Both the position numbers and the translations under genes were made by a program. Positions 6,311 to 13,209 of a stretch of DNA of 13,359 nucleotides are shown in pieces. The notes beneath the pieces were generated by a model, which worked only from the letters and a program-made list of their open reading frames with translations, had not been told where the DNA came from and made no database searches. The stretch's first letter is position 1, and each line of letters opens with the position of its first letter. Origin of the DNA: an uncultured Clostridium sp. (GTDB lineage Bacteria; Bacillota; Clostridia; Peptostreptococcales; Peptostreptococcaceae); assembly GCA_900550335.1 (NCBI GenBank), contig URRU01000033.1, positions 1-13,359 of the forward strand, in the 5' to 3' direction.

Positions 6311-7986
6311 GATTCTCAGCAGGAGCAGAAGAAGAAGTTGAAGAAGAAGTTGTAGAAGAAGCTCCAGTAGTTGAAGCAGCTCCAGCTCCAGTAGCTCCAG
6401 TAGCAGCTCCAGCATTAGCAGGTGGAGTATTCAAACTTCACATAGGAGAAGGTAAAGATATAAACTTAGAAATACCTTTAGGTGCAATGGGTGGTGCAGC
6501 AGCTCCAGCTCCAGCAGCTCCAGTAGCAGAAGCAGCAGCAGTTCCAGCTGTTGAAGAAGCTAAAAAAGAAGAAACAAAATTAATAAGAACTTTAACAAAA
6601 AAACATTTCAAAATAGACAAAGTTGTATTCGGTGAAGAAACTAAAATAGAAGGAACTACTTTAACACTAAGAAACCCAGAAGCTATGTGTGCTGAAGCAG
6701 TTGAAACTGAAGAATTAGTTTACGATATGAAGTTAGATATAATAACTCCAGACAGATACAACGAATATTCAGAAGCTATACTTGATATACAGCCAATAGC
6801 AACTAAAGAAGAAGGTGAACTTGGAGAAGGTATCACTAGAACTATAGATGGTGTTGTAATGGTATTATCAGGAACAGATGCTAACGGAGTTCAGATAGGT
6901 GAATTCGGTTCTTCTGAAGGTGAAATGTCTACTACAATGATGTGGGGTAGACCAGGTGCAGCTGATAAAGGTGAAATATTCATAAAAGGTGAAGTAACTA
7001 TAAAAGAAGGTACTAACATGGAAAGACCAGGACCTCTAGCTGCTCACAAAGCATTTGACTGCATAACTCAGGAAATAAGAGAAGCCTTAAAGAAAGCTGA
7101 CGATTCTCTAGTAGTTGATACTCAGACTATAGAACAGTTCAGAAGAGAAGGTAAAAAGAAAATAGTTATAGTTAAAGAAATAATGGGACAGGGTGCAATG
7201 CACGATAACTTAATATTACCATCTGAACCAGTTGGTACATTAGGTGCTAGACCAAACGTTGACTTAGGTAACGTTCCAGTTGTTTTATCTCCACTTGAAG
7301 TATTAGACGGTGGTATACATGCATTAACTTGTATAGGACCTGCTTCAAAAGAAATGTCTAGACATTACTGGAGAGAACCATTAGTAATAAGAGCTATGGA
7401 AGATGAAGAAGTAGATTTAGTAGGTGTTGTATTCGTAGGATCTCCACAGGCTAACTCTGAAAAATTCTATGTATCTAGAAGATTAGGTATGTTAGTTGAA
7501 GCTATGGAAGTTGACGGTGCTGTAGTTACTACAGAAGGATTCGGTAACAACCATATAGACTTCGCATCTCATATAGAACAGATAGGTATGAGAGGTGTGC
7601 CAGTAGTTGGTGTTACTTACTCAGCTGTTCAGGGTGCTCTAGTTGTTGGTAACAAATACATGACTCACATGGTAGATAACAACAAATCTAGACAGGGTAT
7701 AGAAAACGAAATACTTGGAAACAACACATTAGCTCCAGAAGAAGCTATAAGAATAATGTGCATGCTTAAAAATGCTATGGCTGGTGTTGAAGTTAAAGCT
7801 CCAGAAAGAAAATGGAACCCTAACGTTAAATTAAACAACATAGAAGCTATAGAAAAAGAATTAGGAATAAAAATAGAATTAGAAGACAACGAAACTGTAC
7901 TTCCAACATCAAGAAAGAGAAGAGAAATCTACGAAAAAGATGATATAGAAGCAGGAATAGTTGAAGTTAAAGAAATAGAAAAATAA
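6067..7986 (+). CDS. prdA: D-proline reductase proprotein PrdA (pyruvoyl subunit)
   Basis: A 639-residue proprotein of the selenium-dependent D-proline reductase, which opens D-proline to 5-aminovalerate. PrdA self-cleaves before a cysteine that becomes the pyruvoyl group; here the site is Thr421-Cys422 in A-L-T-C-I-G-P-A (Cys codon 7330-7332). That gives a chain of 421 residues (about 45 kDa) and a pyruvoyl chain of 218 residues (about 23 kDa), matching the known subunit sizes. Residues 1-86 are the N-terminal module with Cys19-Cys20, repeated as the upstream gene. Residues 87-104 are acidic; 99-120 and 139-162 are Ala/Pro-rich linkers flanking the K-L-H-I-G-E-G-K-D motif. The core begins near 170 and is shared with PrdD and PrdE. 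The final 45 or so residues are a charged tail absent from PrdE. The start follows a strong TAGGAGGT site. Codon use is highly biased, as expected for an abundant enzyme. Confidence 0.95.
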   Translation: MSITVETAQAHANDPAVTCCRFEAGTVVEPANLEDPAIFPDLVESGLLVLPENTLTIGQVLGAKLTATLDALSAITPDNAEGFSAGAEEEVEEEVVEEAPVVEAAPAPVAPVAAPALAGGVFKLHIGEGKDINLEIPLGAMGGAAAPAPAAPVAEAAAVPAVEEAKKEETKLIRTLTKKHFKIDKVVFGEETKIEGTTLTLRNPEAMCAEAVETEELVYDMKLDIITPDRYNEYSEAILDIQPIATKEEGELGEGITRTIDGVVMVLSGTDANGVQIGEFGSSEGEMSTTMMWGRPGAADKGEIFIKGEVTIKEGTNMERPGPLAAHKAFDCITQEIREALKKADDSLVVDTQTIEQFRREGKKKIVIVKEIMGQGAMHDNLILPSEPVGTLGARPNVDLGNVPVVLSPLEVLDGGIHALTCIGPASKEMSRHYWREPLVIRAMEDEEVDLVGVVFVGSPQANSEKFYVSRRLGMLVEAMEVDGAVVTTEGFGNNHIDFASHIEQIGMRGVPVVGVTYSAVQGALVVGNKYMTHMVDNNKSRQGIENEILGNNTLAPEEAIRIMCMLKNAMAGVEVKAPERKWNPNVKLNNIEAIEKELGIKIELEDNETVLPTSRKRREIYEKDDIEAGIVEVKEIEK

Positions 7987-7992
7987 GAACTT

Positions 7993-8014
7993 TTATTTTC
8001 TAAATCTAAAATAA
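7993..8014 (+). other. intercistronic hairpin downstream of prdA
   Basis: TTATTTT (7993-7999) pairs with AAAATAA (8008-8014) around an 8-base loop, just after the prdA stop. It is all A-T and therefore weak. No T tract follows. Confidence 0.35.
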
Positions 8015-8054
8015 TTAAATAAATTTATTGAACTATCAAGAAAGAGGTATCTAA

Positions 8055-8381
8055 ATGGAAAAATTAAGATATATCTCTTCAGAATCATACTTTGAAGGTG
8101 TAATAGTTGAAATACACGATGGTGCATTCACTATAGACCTTAAAGGTAGACTTGGACAGTTCAAAATACCTAGCAGAATGCTTATAACTGACTACGAACC
8201 GAAGATAGGACAAGAAGTTGGATTTATGCTAAGTTATCCTGAGGTATTAAGTCCAGATCCTAATCCAGAGTATGTAGAAAACATTCTGAGAGAACAAAAG
8301 AAAAAAGCCGAAGTAATGGCTAGAACAAGAGAAAATCTTAAAAAGCAGCTTCTAAAAGAAATTGAAGAAGAAAGCAAATAA
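8055..8381 (+). CDS. 108-residue prd-operon accessory protein (CBO2463/CBO2479-like)
   Basis: A small cytoplasmic protein encoded between prdA and prdB. I believe it belongs to the family named after C. botulinum CBO2463/CBO2479, found in prd clusters, but this is from memory. Residues about 12-60 (F-E-G-V-I-V-E-I-H-D-G-A-F-T-I-D-L-K-G-R) have the strand pattern of an S1/OB-like barrel. Residues about 75-108 form a highly charged helix ending in K-E-I-E-E-E-S-K. There are no cysteines, so a direct redox role is unlikely. An AAAGAGG ribosome site precedes the ATG. Its position between the two catalytic subunits suggests an assembly, maturation or RNA-binding role; no function is established from the sequence. 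Confidence 0.85.
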   Translation: MEKLRYISSESYFEGVIVEIHDGAFTIDLKGRLGQFKIPSRMLITDYEPKIGQEVGFMLSYPEVLSPDPNPEYVENILREQKKKAEVMARTRENLKKQLLKEIEEESK

Positions 8382-8405
8382 GAAATCTAAAATTGTAAAC
8401 AACAT

Positions 8406-8431
8406 AAACTTAAAAATATAAATTTAAGTTT
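8406..8431 (+). other. intercistronic hairpin upstream of prdB
   Basis: A perfect 9-bp stem, AAACTTAAA (8406-8414) with TTTAAGTTT (8423-8431), and an 8-base loop. It lies 9 bases before the GGGAGAG ribosome site of prdB. No terminator T tract follows. Confidence 0.5.
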
Positions 8432-8455
8432 CATTTTGAAGGGAGAGATAATACA

Positions 8456-9181
8456 ATGAGTCTTACAACAGTAAAAGGACTTCAGTCTGAAATATTCGTT
8501 CCAATAACACCTCCTCCAGTTTGGACTCCTGTAACTAAAGAATTAAAAGATATGGTTATAGCGTTAGCTTCAGCTGCAGGTGTACATATGAAAACTGACG
8601 AAAGATTTAACCTAGCTGGGGATACATCTTTCAGAGTAGTACCAGATACAGCTAAACCAGAAGATTTAATGGTTTCACACGGTGGATATGACAACTCTGA
8701 CGTTAATAGAGACGTTAACTGCATGTTCCCAATAGAAAGATTACATGAATTAGTTGCAGAAGGATTTATAAAAGGTGTTGCACCATTCCACTACACATTC
8801 ATGGGTGGTGGTGGTAACCAGCACGTATTCACAGAAGAAACTGGTCCAGCTATAGCAGCTAGATTAAAAGAAGAAAATGTTGACGGTGTCGTTATGACAG
8901 CTGGTTGAGGTACTTGCCACAGAACTGCCGTGATCGTGCAGAGAGCAATAGAAGAAGCTGGTATACCAACAATAATAATAGCAGCTTTACCTCCAGTAGT
9001 TAGACAGAATGGTTCTCCAAGAGCAGTTGCTCCAATGGTTCCAATGGGTGCTAATGCTGGTGAACCTCACAACATAGAAATGCAGACTGGTATATTAAAA
9101 GCTACTTTACATCAGTTAGTAGAAATACCATCAGCTGGTAAAATAGTTCCATTACCATTTGAATACCACGCTGCTATATAG
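8456..9181 (+). CDS. prdB: D-proline reductase selenoprotein subunit PrdB (in-frame UGA = Sec)
   Basis: A 241-residue catalytic subunit (about 26 kDa) of D-proline reductase, related to GrdB of glycine reductase. TGA at 8906-8908 encodes Sec151: the frame continues for 90 residues to TAG at 9179-9181, and the context T-A-G-Sec-G-T-C gives the UxxC motif (Sec151, Cys154) typical of Stickland reductases. The glycine-rich stretch F-M-G-G-G-G-N (about 122-128) and the conserved C-terminal part (L-P-P-V-V-R-Q-N-G) are both in one frame across the UGA. Sec attacks D-proline bound to the PrdA pyruvoyl group. The start ATG has a GGGAGAG site 9 bases upstream. Automated gene finders would report two fragments (8456-8908 and one starting at 8930). 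Confidence 0.95.
8925..8941 (+). promoter_or_regulatory. candidate SECIS element of prdB
   Basis: CTGC (8925-8928) pairs with GCAG (8938-8941), extended by a C-G pair and a G-C pair with one bulged U, leaving a UGAU loop. It begins 16 nt after the UGA. The codons in this stretch (GCC, GTG, ATC, GTG) are unusually GC-rich for this gene, as expected if an RNA structure constrains them. Confidence 0.55.
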
Positions 9182-9220
9182 TTAGTGAAATATTAGTGGG
9201 TTTATCCATTAAATAAAAAT

Positions 9221-9250
9221 ACCCCCTTTCCGGTATTCCGGGAAGGGGGT
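9221..9250 (+). terminator. GC-rich hairpin between prdB and prdD (attenuator-like)
   Basis: ACCCCCTTTCCGG (9221-9233) pairs over 13 positions, with one T-G wobble, with CCGGGAAGGGGGT (9238-9250) around a TATT loop. Only about three T follow before an A run. It is the most stable hairpin in the operon. It could terminate most transcripts after prdB, or protect the 3' end of the prdA-prdB message so that prdD and prdE are expressed at a lower level. Confidence 0.6.
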
Positions 9251-9272
9251 TTAAAAAAAGGTGGTCAATATT

Positions 9273-10046
9273 ATGGAAGAAATAGTGATGAGAAGATTAG
9301 CTATTAAATCATTCCACATAGAAGAAGTGGAAATGGGATCAGCTGTAGCAATTAAAGGTAAAAAACTTTTACTTAATAAAAGTAGAGTTCAGGAACTTAT
9401 TGATGCAGATGATTTAATAACTGATATTAAACTAGAAGTAATTGAACCTAAAGCTAAAAACCCTGCAGAGTATGACAGGGAAATTAACACAATAATGGAT
9501 ATTATACCAATATCTACAAAAGTACTAGGGACTCTTGGTGAAGGTCTTACACACACTTTAACAGGTGTTTATGTAATGCTTACAGGAGTTGATGAAGATG
9601 GAAGACAGATGCATGAATTTGGATCATCAGAAGGTAGACTTGCTGAACAGATGGTTCTAGGAAGATGCGGTACTCCATCAGAAAATGACTACATAATACA
9701 CATGGATGTTACTATCAAAGGTGGACTTCCATATGATAGACATCTTCCAAATGCTTGTTTCAAAGCGTGTGATGATTTTATCCAGGATATAAGATCTATA
9801 TTAAAGAGAGAAGACGGGCGTCATGCTTCAGAATCTCATGAATTCTTCGATAAAGTTAGACCTGGTGGAAAAAAAGTTGTAATAGTTAAACAGATAGCTG
9901 GTCAGGGTGCAATGTACGATAACCAGTTATTCTCTGATGAGCCAAGTGGATTTGAAGGAGGAACATCTATTATAGATATGTGCAATATGCCAATGATACT
10001 TTCTCCTAATGAATATAGAGACGGTGCTCTTAGAGCGCTAGTATAA
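9273..10046 (+). CDS. prdD: PrdD, paralogue of the PrdA large-chain core
   Basis: A 257-residue protein homologous to PrdA from about residue 170 to 421, without the N-terminal module. Shared stretches include L-G-E-G-L-T-H-T-L, H-E-F-G-S-S-E-G and K-Q-I-A-G-Q-G-A-M-Y-D-N. It ends at ...A-L-R-A-L-V, where PrdA has ...A-L-T just before the pyruvoyl-forming Cys, so it cannot take part in self-cleavage. The frame could open at GTG 9261, but AGGTGG (9259-9264) is itself the ribosome site for the ATG at 9273, which I chose. It is followed after 18 bases by prdE. Naming as PrdD follows the usual prd gene order; a structural or maturation role is inferred. Confidence 0.85.
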   Translation: MEEIVMRRLAIKSFHIEEVEMGSAVAIKGKKLLLNKSRVQELIDADDLITDIKLEVIEPKAKNPAEYDREINTIMDIIPISTKVLGTLGEGLTHTLTGVYVMLTGVDEDGRQMHEFGSSEGRLAEQMVLGRCGTPSENDYIIHMDVTIKGGLPYDRHLPNACFKACDDFIQDIRSILKREDGRHASESHEFFDKVRPGGKKVVIVKQIAGQGAMYDNQLFSDEPSGFEGGTSIIDMCNMPMILSPNEYRDGALRALV

Positions 10047-10064
10047 GGAAGGGGTTGGAAAATT

Positions 10065-10535
10065 ATGGGTATAGGTCCTTCAACTAAAGAAACATCTTTA
10101 CATCATTTCAGAGATCCTATTTTAGAAATATGTTCAGAAGATACTGACATAGACTTATTAGGTGTAGTAGTAGTAGGTACTCCACAGGATAACAAGTACA
10201 AAAATCTTGTTGGACAGAGAGCTGCTCAGTGGCTAGAAGCTATGAGAGCTGATGGAGTAATATTATCTGCTGATGGATGGGGAAACTCACATGTTGACTA
10301 TGCAAACACATTTGAAGAAATAGGTAAAAGAGGAATCCCAACAGTAGGGGTAACTTTTAATGGAACAAATGCAAAATTTGTAGTTACAAATGAATATATG
10401 GATACAATAGTAGATATAAACAAATCAGAATCAGGAACAGAAACAGAAATAGTAGGCGAAAATAACGTCGATAAAACTGATGCAAGAAAAGCTCTTGCAT
10501 TCCTTAAATTAAAAATGAGAAAACGGGGCAAATAA
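10065..10535 (+). CDS. prdE: PrdE, paralogue of the PrdA pyruvoyl chain
   Basis: A 156-residue protein matching PrdA from residue 423 to about 585 (I-G-P-S-T-K-E against I-G-P-A-S-K-E at the N-terminus; then D-L-L-G-V-V-V-V-G-T-P-Q and D-G-W-G-N-S-H-V-D-Y-A). In PrdA this chain begins with the pyruvoyl-forming Cys; here Met-Gly occupies that place, so no pyruvoyl group can form. The charged C-terminal tail of PrdA is missing. AGGAAGGGG precedes the ATG, and the gene is tightly coupled to prdD. PrdD and PrdE probably form a complex resembling processed PrdA. I see no cysteine in it. Confidence 0.85.
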   Translation: MGIGPSTKETSLHHFRDPILEICSEDTDIDLLGVVVVGTPQDNKYKNLVGQRAAQWLEAMRADGVILSADGWGNSHVDYANTFEEIGKRGIPTVGVTFNGTNAKFVVTNEYMDTIVDINKSESGTETEIVGENNVDKTDARKALAFLKLKMRKRGK

Positions 10536-10946
10536 GACCCTTTAGCATGAGTTGAATTTATGACTCGAAACTTTCAGAATATAATGATAATACGTGAGAT
10601 TAAATTTGATATTAGATAAAGTAATTTATAGAATAACTTTATAATTATTAAAAAATATTATAAAAAAATATAAAAAATTATTGATAAATACATGACAAAA
10701 CTATAGTTTTATTATATAATAGAAATATAAGGAAATGGATTTCAAATTAATAAAACAAAAGAAATTCGATTAAATTAAAAGTAGATAAAAATTATATTAA
10801 GCATGATAAAATAAACGATATAAAAATTTTATAAAAGATAGTTTATTTTATAATTAACATGTCTACAAAACTTAAATTCGCAAATAAGTCTTTTATAAGA
10901 CTTAAAATATAATTGCCAAAGGCAATAAACTAAGGGGGAAATTGTT
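10536..10946 (+). promoter_or_regulatory. prdE-prdF intergenic region with promoter and structured leader
   Basis: There is no gene in this stretch. ATGACA (10692-10697), 17 bp, TATAAT (10715-10720) make a good sigma-A-like promoter, giving a prdF leader of about 220 nt. The leader holds three perfect hairpins: TAAAATAAAC/GTTTATTTTA (10807-10816 with 10841-10850), TAAGTCTT/AAGACTTA (10885-10892 with 10897-10904, TTAT loop) and ATTGCC/GGCAAT (10912-10917 with 10921-10926). The last ends seven bases before the GGGGG of the prdF ribosome site. No strong terminator follows prdE, so prdF may also be reached by readthrough. Confidence 0.55.
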
Positions 10947-11954
10947 ATGAAATTTAGCAGAACAATTCAGGCTATAGACTCTCATACAGCTGGAGAAGCA
11001 ACTAGAATAGTTGTAGGTGGAATACCAAACATAAAAGGTAATACAATGCCAGAAAAGAAACAGTACTTAGAAGATCATTTAGATCACATAAGAACAGCTA
11101 TAATGTTAGAACCAAGAGGACACAATGACATGTTCGGTTCAGTTATGACTCAGCCATGTGATCCAGACGCTGACTTCGGTATAATATTCATGGACGGTGG
11201 CGGATACCTTAACATGTGTGGTCACGGTTCAATAGGTGCAATGACAGTTGCAGTTGAAACTGGTGTAGTTCCAATGGAAGAACCTGTAACAAAAGTTGTT
11301 ATGGAAGCTCCTGCAGGAATAATAAAAGGTGATGTTAAAGTAGAAAACGGAAAAGTTCAGTCTGTTTCTATATTCAACGTACCAGCATTCTTATACAAAA
11401 AAGACCAGGAAGTTGAATTACCAGGTGTAGGTAAAGTTAAATTCGATATATCATTCGGTGGATCTTTCTTCGCTATAGTTCATGCTAGCCAGTTAGGATT
11501 AAAAATAGAACCTAAAAATGCAGCTAAATTAACTGATATGGCAATGGAATTAAGAGACATAATAAACAGAGAAATCGAAATACAGCACCCAACATTAGAA
11601 CATATAAAAACTGTAGACCTTGTTGAAATATGGGACGAACCAACTAATGAAAAAGCAACTTACAAAAACGTTGTTATATTCGGACAGGGACAGGTTGACA
11701 GATCTCCTTGTGGAACAGGTACAAGTGCTAAATTAGCTACTTTACATGCTAGAGGAGAATTAAAAGAAGGCGAAAAATTCGTATATGAAAGTATATTAGG
11801 AACATTATTCGAAGGTGAAATAGTAGGAACTACTAAAGTTGGAGAATTCGATGCAGTATTACCAAAAATAACTGGTTCTGCTTACATGACAGGATTCAAT
11901 AACTTCTTAATAGACGAAGATGACCCAGTTAAATATGGTTTCATATTAAAATAA
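10947..11954 (+). CDS. prdF: proline racemase PrdF
   Basis: A 335-residue cofactor-independent racemase that interconverts L- and D-proline, feeding the D-specific reductase. The two-base mechanism requires a pair of cysteines, and both are present in their family motifs: Cys91 in N-M-C-G-H-G and Cys255 in D-R-S-P-C-G-T-G-T. The N-terminal I-D-S-H-T-A-G-E signature is also intact, and the length is typical. It is cytoplasmic, with no signal peptide. The ATG follows TAAGGGGGAA. It is separated from prdE by 411 bp with its own promoter and followed by a strong terminator, so it can be expressed apart from the reductase genes. Confidence 0.95.
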   Translation: MKFSRTIQAIDSHTAGEATRIVVGGIPNIKGNTMPEKKQYLEDHLDHIRTAIMLEPRGHNDMFGSVMTQPCDPDADFGIIFMDGGGYLNMCGHGSIGAMTVAVETGVVPMEEPVTKVVMEAPAGIIKGDVKVENGKVQSVSIFNVPAFLYKKDQEVELPGVGKVKFDISFGGSFFAIVHASQLGLKIEPKNAAKLTDMAMELRDIINREIEIQHPTLEHIKTVDLVEIWDEPTNEKATYKNVVIFGQGQVDRSPCGTGTSAKLATLHARGELKEGEKFVYESILGTLFEGEIVGTTKVGEFDAVLPKITGSAYMTGFNNFLIDEDDPVKYGFILK

Positions 11955-11987
11955 GTATTGAATAAAGATTTCAAATTTGATTAAAGT

Positions 11988-12034
11988 GAGGCTATTACAT
12001 TAATAAATAACATTAATGTAACAGCCTCTTTTTT
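11988..12034 (+). terminator. intrinsic terminator of the prd operon / prdF
   Basis: A 17-position stem with one A-C mismatch (11988-12004 with 12012-12028, starting GAGGCT and ending GCCTC), a 7-base loop, then six T, one A and five more T. It is the clearest terminator in the window. Confidence 0.93.
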
Positions 12035-12090
12035 ATTTTTTGATAAGCGATTTCCTTGGTATACAAATAAAAGGAATTATAGTATAATTG

Positions 12091-12119
12091 TTGACGTCGC
12101 TTTTTAGAGAGTATATTAA
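12091..12119 (+). promoter_or_regulatory. sigma-A-like promoter of the TSUP permease gene
   Basis: TTGACG (12091-12096), 17 bp, TATTAA (12114-12119). Predicted leader is about 105 nt. No sigma-54 signature with GG-N10-GC spacing precedes this gene, and no TGTC-N8-GACA element is found. Confidence 0.45.
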
Positions 12120-12230
12120 ACTATTGAAAAATTACGCTTATGTTTGAAAATATGTTAATATCTTGAGGAAAAGTGGATAACTACAAAGGTATACCGGTAG
12201 CCATGTGCGCTGGATATATAGGAGGACAAA

Positions 12231-13124
12231 ATGGTAAATTTAATAAGAATTATACTACTATCATTTACCGGAATGCAGGGATTTTTAATGATTAGCGATT
12301 ATTCTAAAGCCAAAAGAGAAAATCGACTAGAAGATGAAAGTTGTGTAAAAGCCGGAATAGCAGGGATGATAGGTAACTTTTTTGACACATTGGGGGTAAG
12401 TTCTTTTGCGGTCATAATAGCTATGGGAAAAGTTATGAAGATGAAATTTAAGGATAAAGAGCTACCAGCGATGTTAAACGTATCTTGTGCAATACCAAAT
12501 ATAACAGAAGCACTTATATTTTTAACAGCTATAGAAGTAGATCCTACAACGCTTGTGTCTATGCTAATAGCTGCAGGAATGGGCTCATATATAGGAGCTG
12601 GAATAGTAGAAAAATTAGATGAAAAGAAAATACAGTTAGCTATGGGAATTGCACTGTTTATAACTGCGACTGTAATATTTATGGGGCTTCCATGGGTAAA
12701 TCTTCTTCCTGTTGGAGGAAGCAGTATAGGTCTTAGTGGCTCAAAGCTATTTATAGGAGTTACTCTAAACTTTATATATGGAGCTTTAATGACAGCTGGA
12801 ATAGGACTATATGCACCTTGTATGGCAACTACATATATACTTGGTATGTCGCCAAAATGCGCATTTCCTATAATGATGGGATCATGTGCAGTACTTATGC
12901 CTATAGCAAGTACTAGATTCATTAAAGATGGACACTACCCTAGAAAAACATCTATATGGATAACAATAGGTGGAGTGGTTGGAGTATTTGCTGCTGCGTA
13001 TATATTTAATGCTATGCCTATGAATATGGTGAAAGTACTATGTGTGTTTGTAATATACTACACATCTTATGGAATGCTTAAAAAGGCATTTAATAGAGAA
13101 AAAACGAAATTAGCAGAAGCTTAA
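12231..13124 (+). CDS. TSUP (TauE/SafE-like) membrane permease
   Basis: A 297-residue integral membrane protein with about eight or nine hydrophobic segments (roughly 4-22, 41-63, 80-99, 106-126, 134-152, 170-190, 207-226, 241-260, 264-283). It resembles the TSUP/TauE-SafE family, whose members move organosulfur compounds or small carboxylates. The conserved-looking first half (G-M-I-G-N-F-F-D-T-L-G-V) and the similar second half (N-F-I-Y-G-A-L-M-T-A-G-I-G) fit the family's internal two-fold repeat. AGGAGG lies 6 bases before the ATG. It stands alone between two terminators, so linkage to prd is by position only. Export of 5-aminovalerate or uptake of a sulfur, selenium or proline compound are untested ideas; substrate unknown. 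Confidence 0.85.
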   Translation: MVNLIRIILLSFTGMQGFLMISDYSKAKRENRLEDESCVKAGIAGMIGNFFDTLGVSSFAVIIAMGKVMKMKFKDKELPAMLNVSCAIPNITEALIFLTAIEVDPTTLVSMLIAAGMGSYIGAGIVEKLDEKKIQLAMGIALFITATVIFMGLPWVNLLPVGGSSIGLSGSKLFIGVTLNFIYGALMTAGIGLYAPCMATTYILGMSPKCAFPIMMGSCAVLMPIASTRFIKDGHYPRKTSIWITIGGVVGVFAAAYIFNAMPMNMVKVLCVFVIYYTSYGMLKKAFNREKTKLAEA

Positions 13125-13176
13125 TGATGATATATAGTAATATAAACTAAAAAATACATATTTATAAATATTTTAC

Positions 13177-13209
13177 AAGATGTTTCATTAAGAAACATCT
13201 TTTTTTTAT
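13177..13209 (+). terminator. intrinsic terminator after the permease gene
   Basis: Perfect 10-bp stem AAGATGTTTC (13177-13186) with GAAACATCTT (13192-13201), loop ATTAA, followed by an unbroken run of T. It closes the permease transcript 52 bases after the stop codon. The remaining 150 bases to the end of the window are AT-rich and show no gene. Confidence 0.93.

Noticed and set aside
6090..6620. Antisense Ala/Ser-rich frames opposite prdA
   Set aside because: Their composition merely mirrors the repetitive GCA/CCA/GAA codons of the PrdA linkers; no start signals are seen.
8456..8908. prdB and prdC as genes broken by nonsense mutations (pseudogenes)
   Set aside because: In both, the only stop is UGA, the frame continues with conserved-looking sequence, CxxU/UxxC motifs surround the UGA and hairpins follow. 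Selenocysteine explains all of this.
9261..9272. GTG start for prdD
   Set aside because: These bases form part of the ribosome site for the ATG at 9273; using GTG would leave no suitable ribosome site upstream.
12092..12107. A fourth PrdR-like element upstream of the permease gene (CGTC-N8-GAGA-like)
   Set aside because: Both half-sites are degenerate and no sigma-54 promoter lies downstream.
12299..12922. Long antisense reading frame of 207 codons within the permease gene
   Set aside because: It is a shadow of the sense codon pattern, with no ribosome site and no recognisable protein features.
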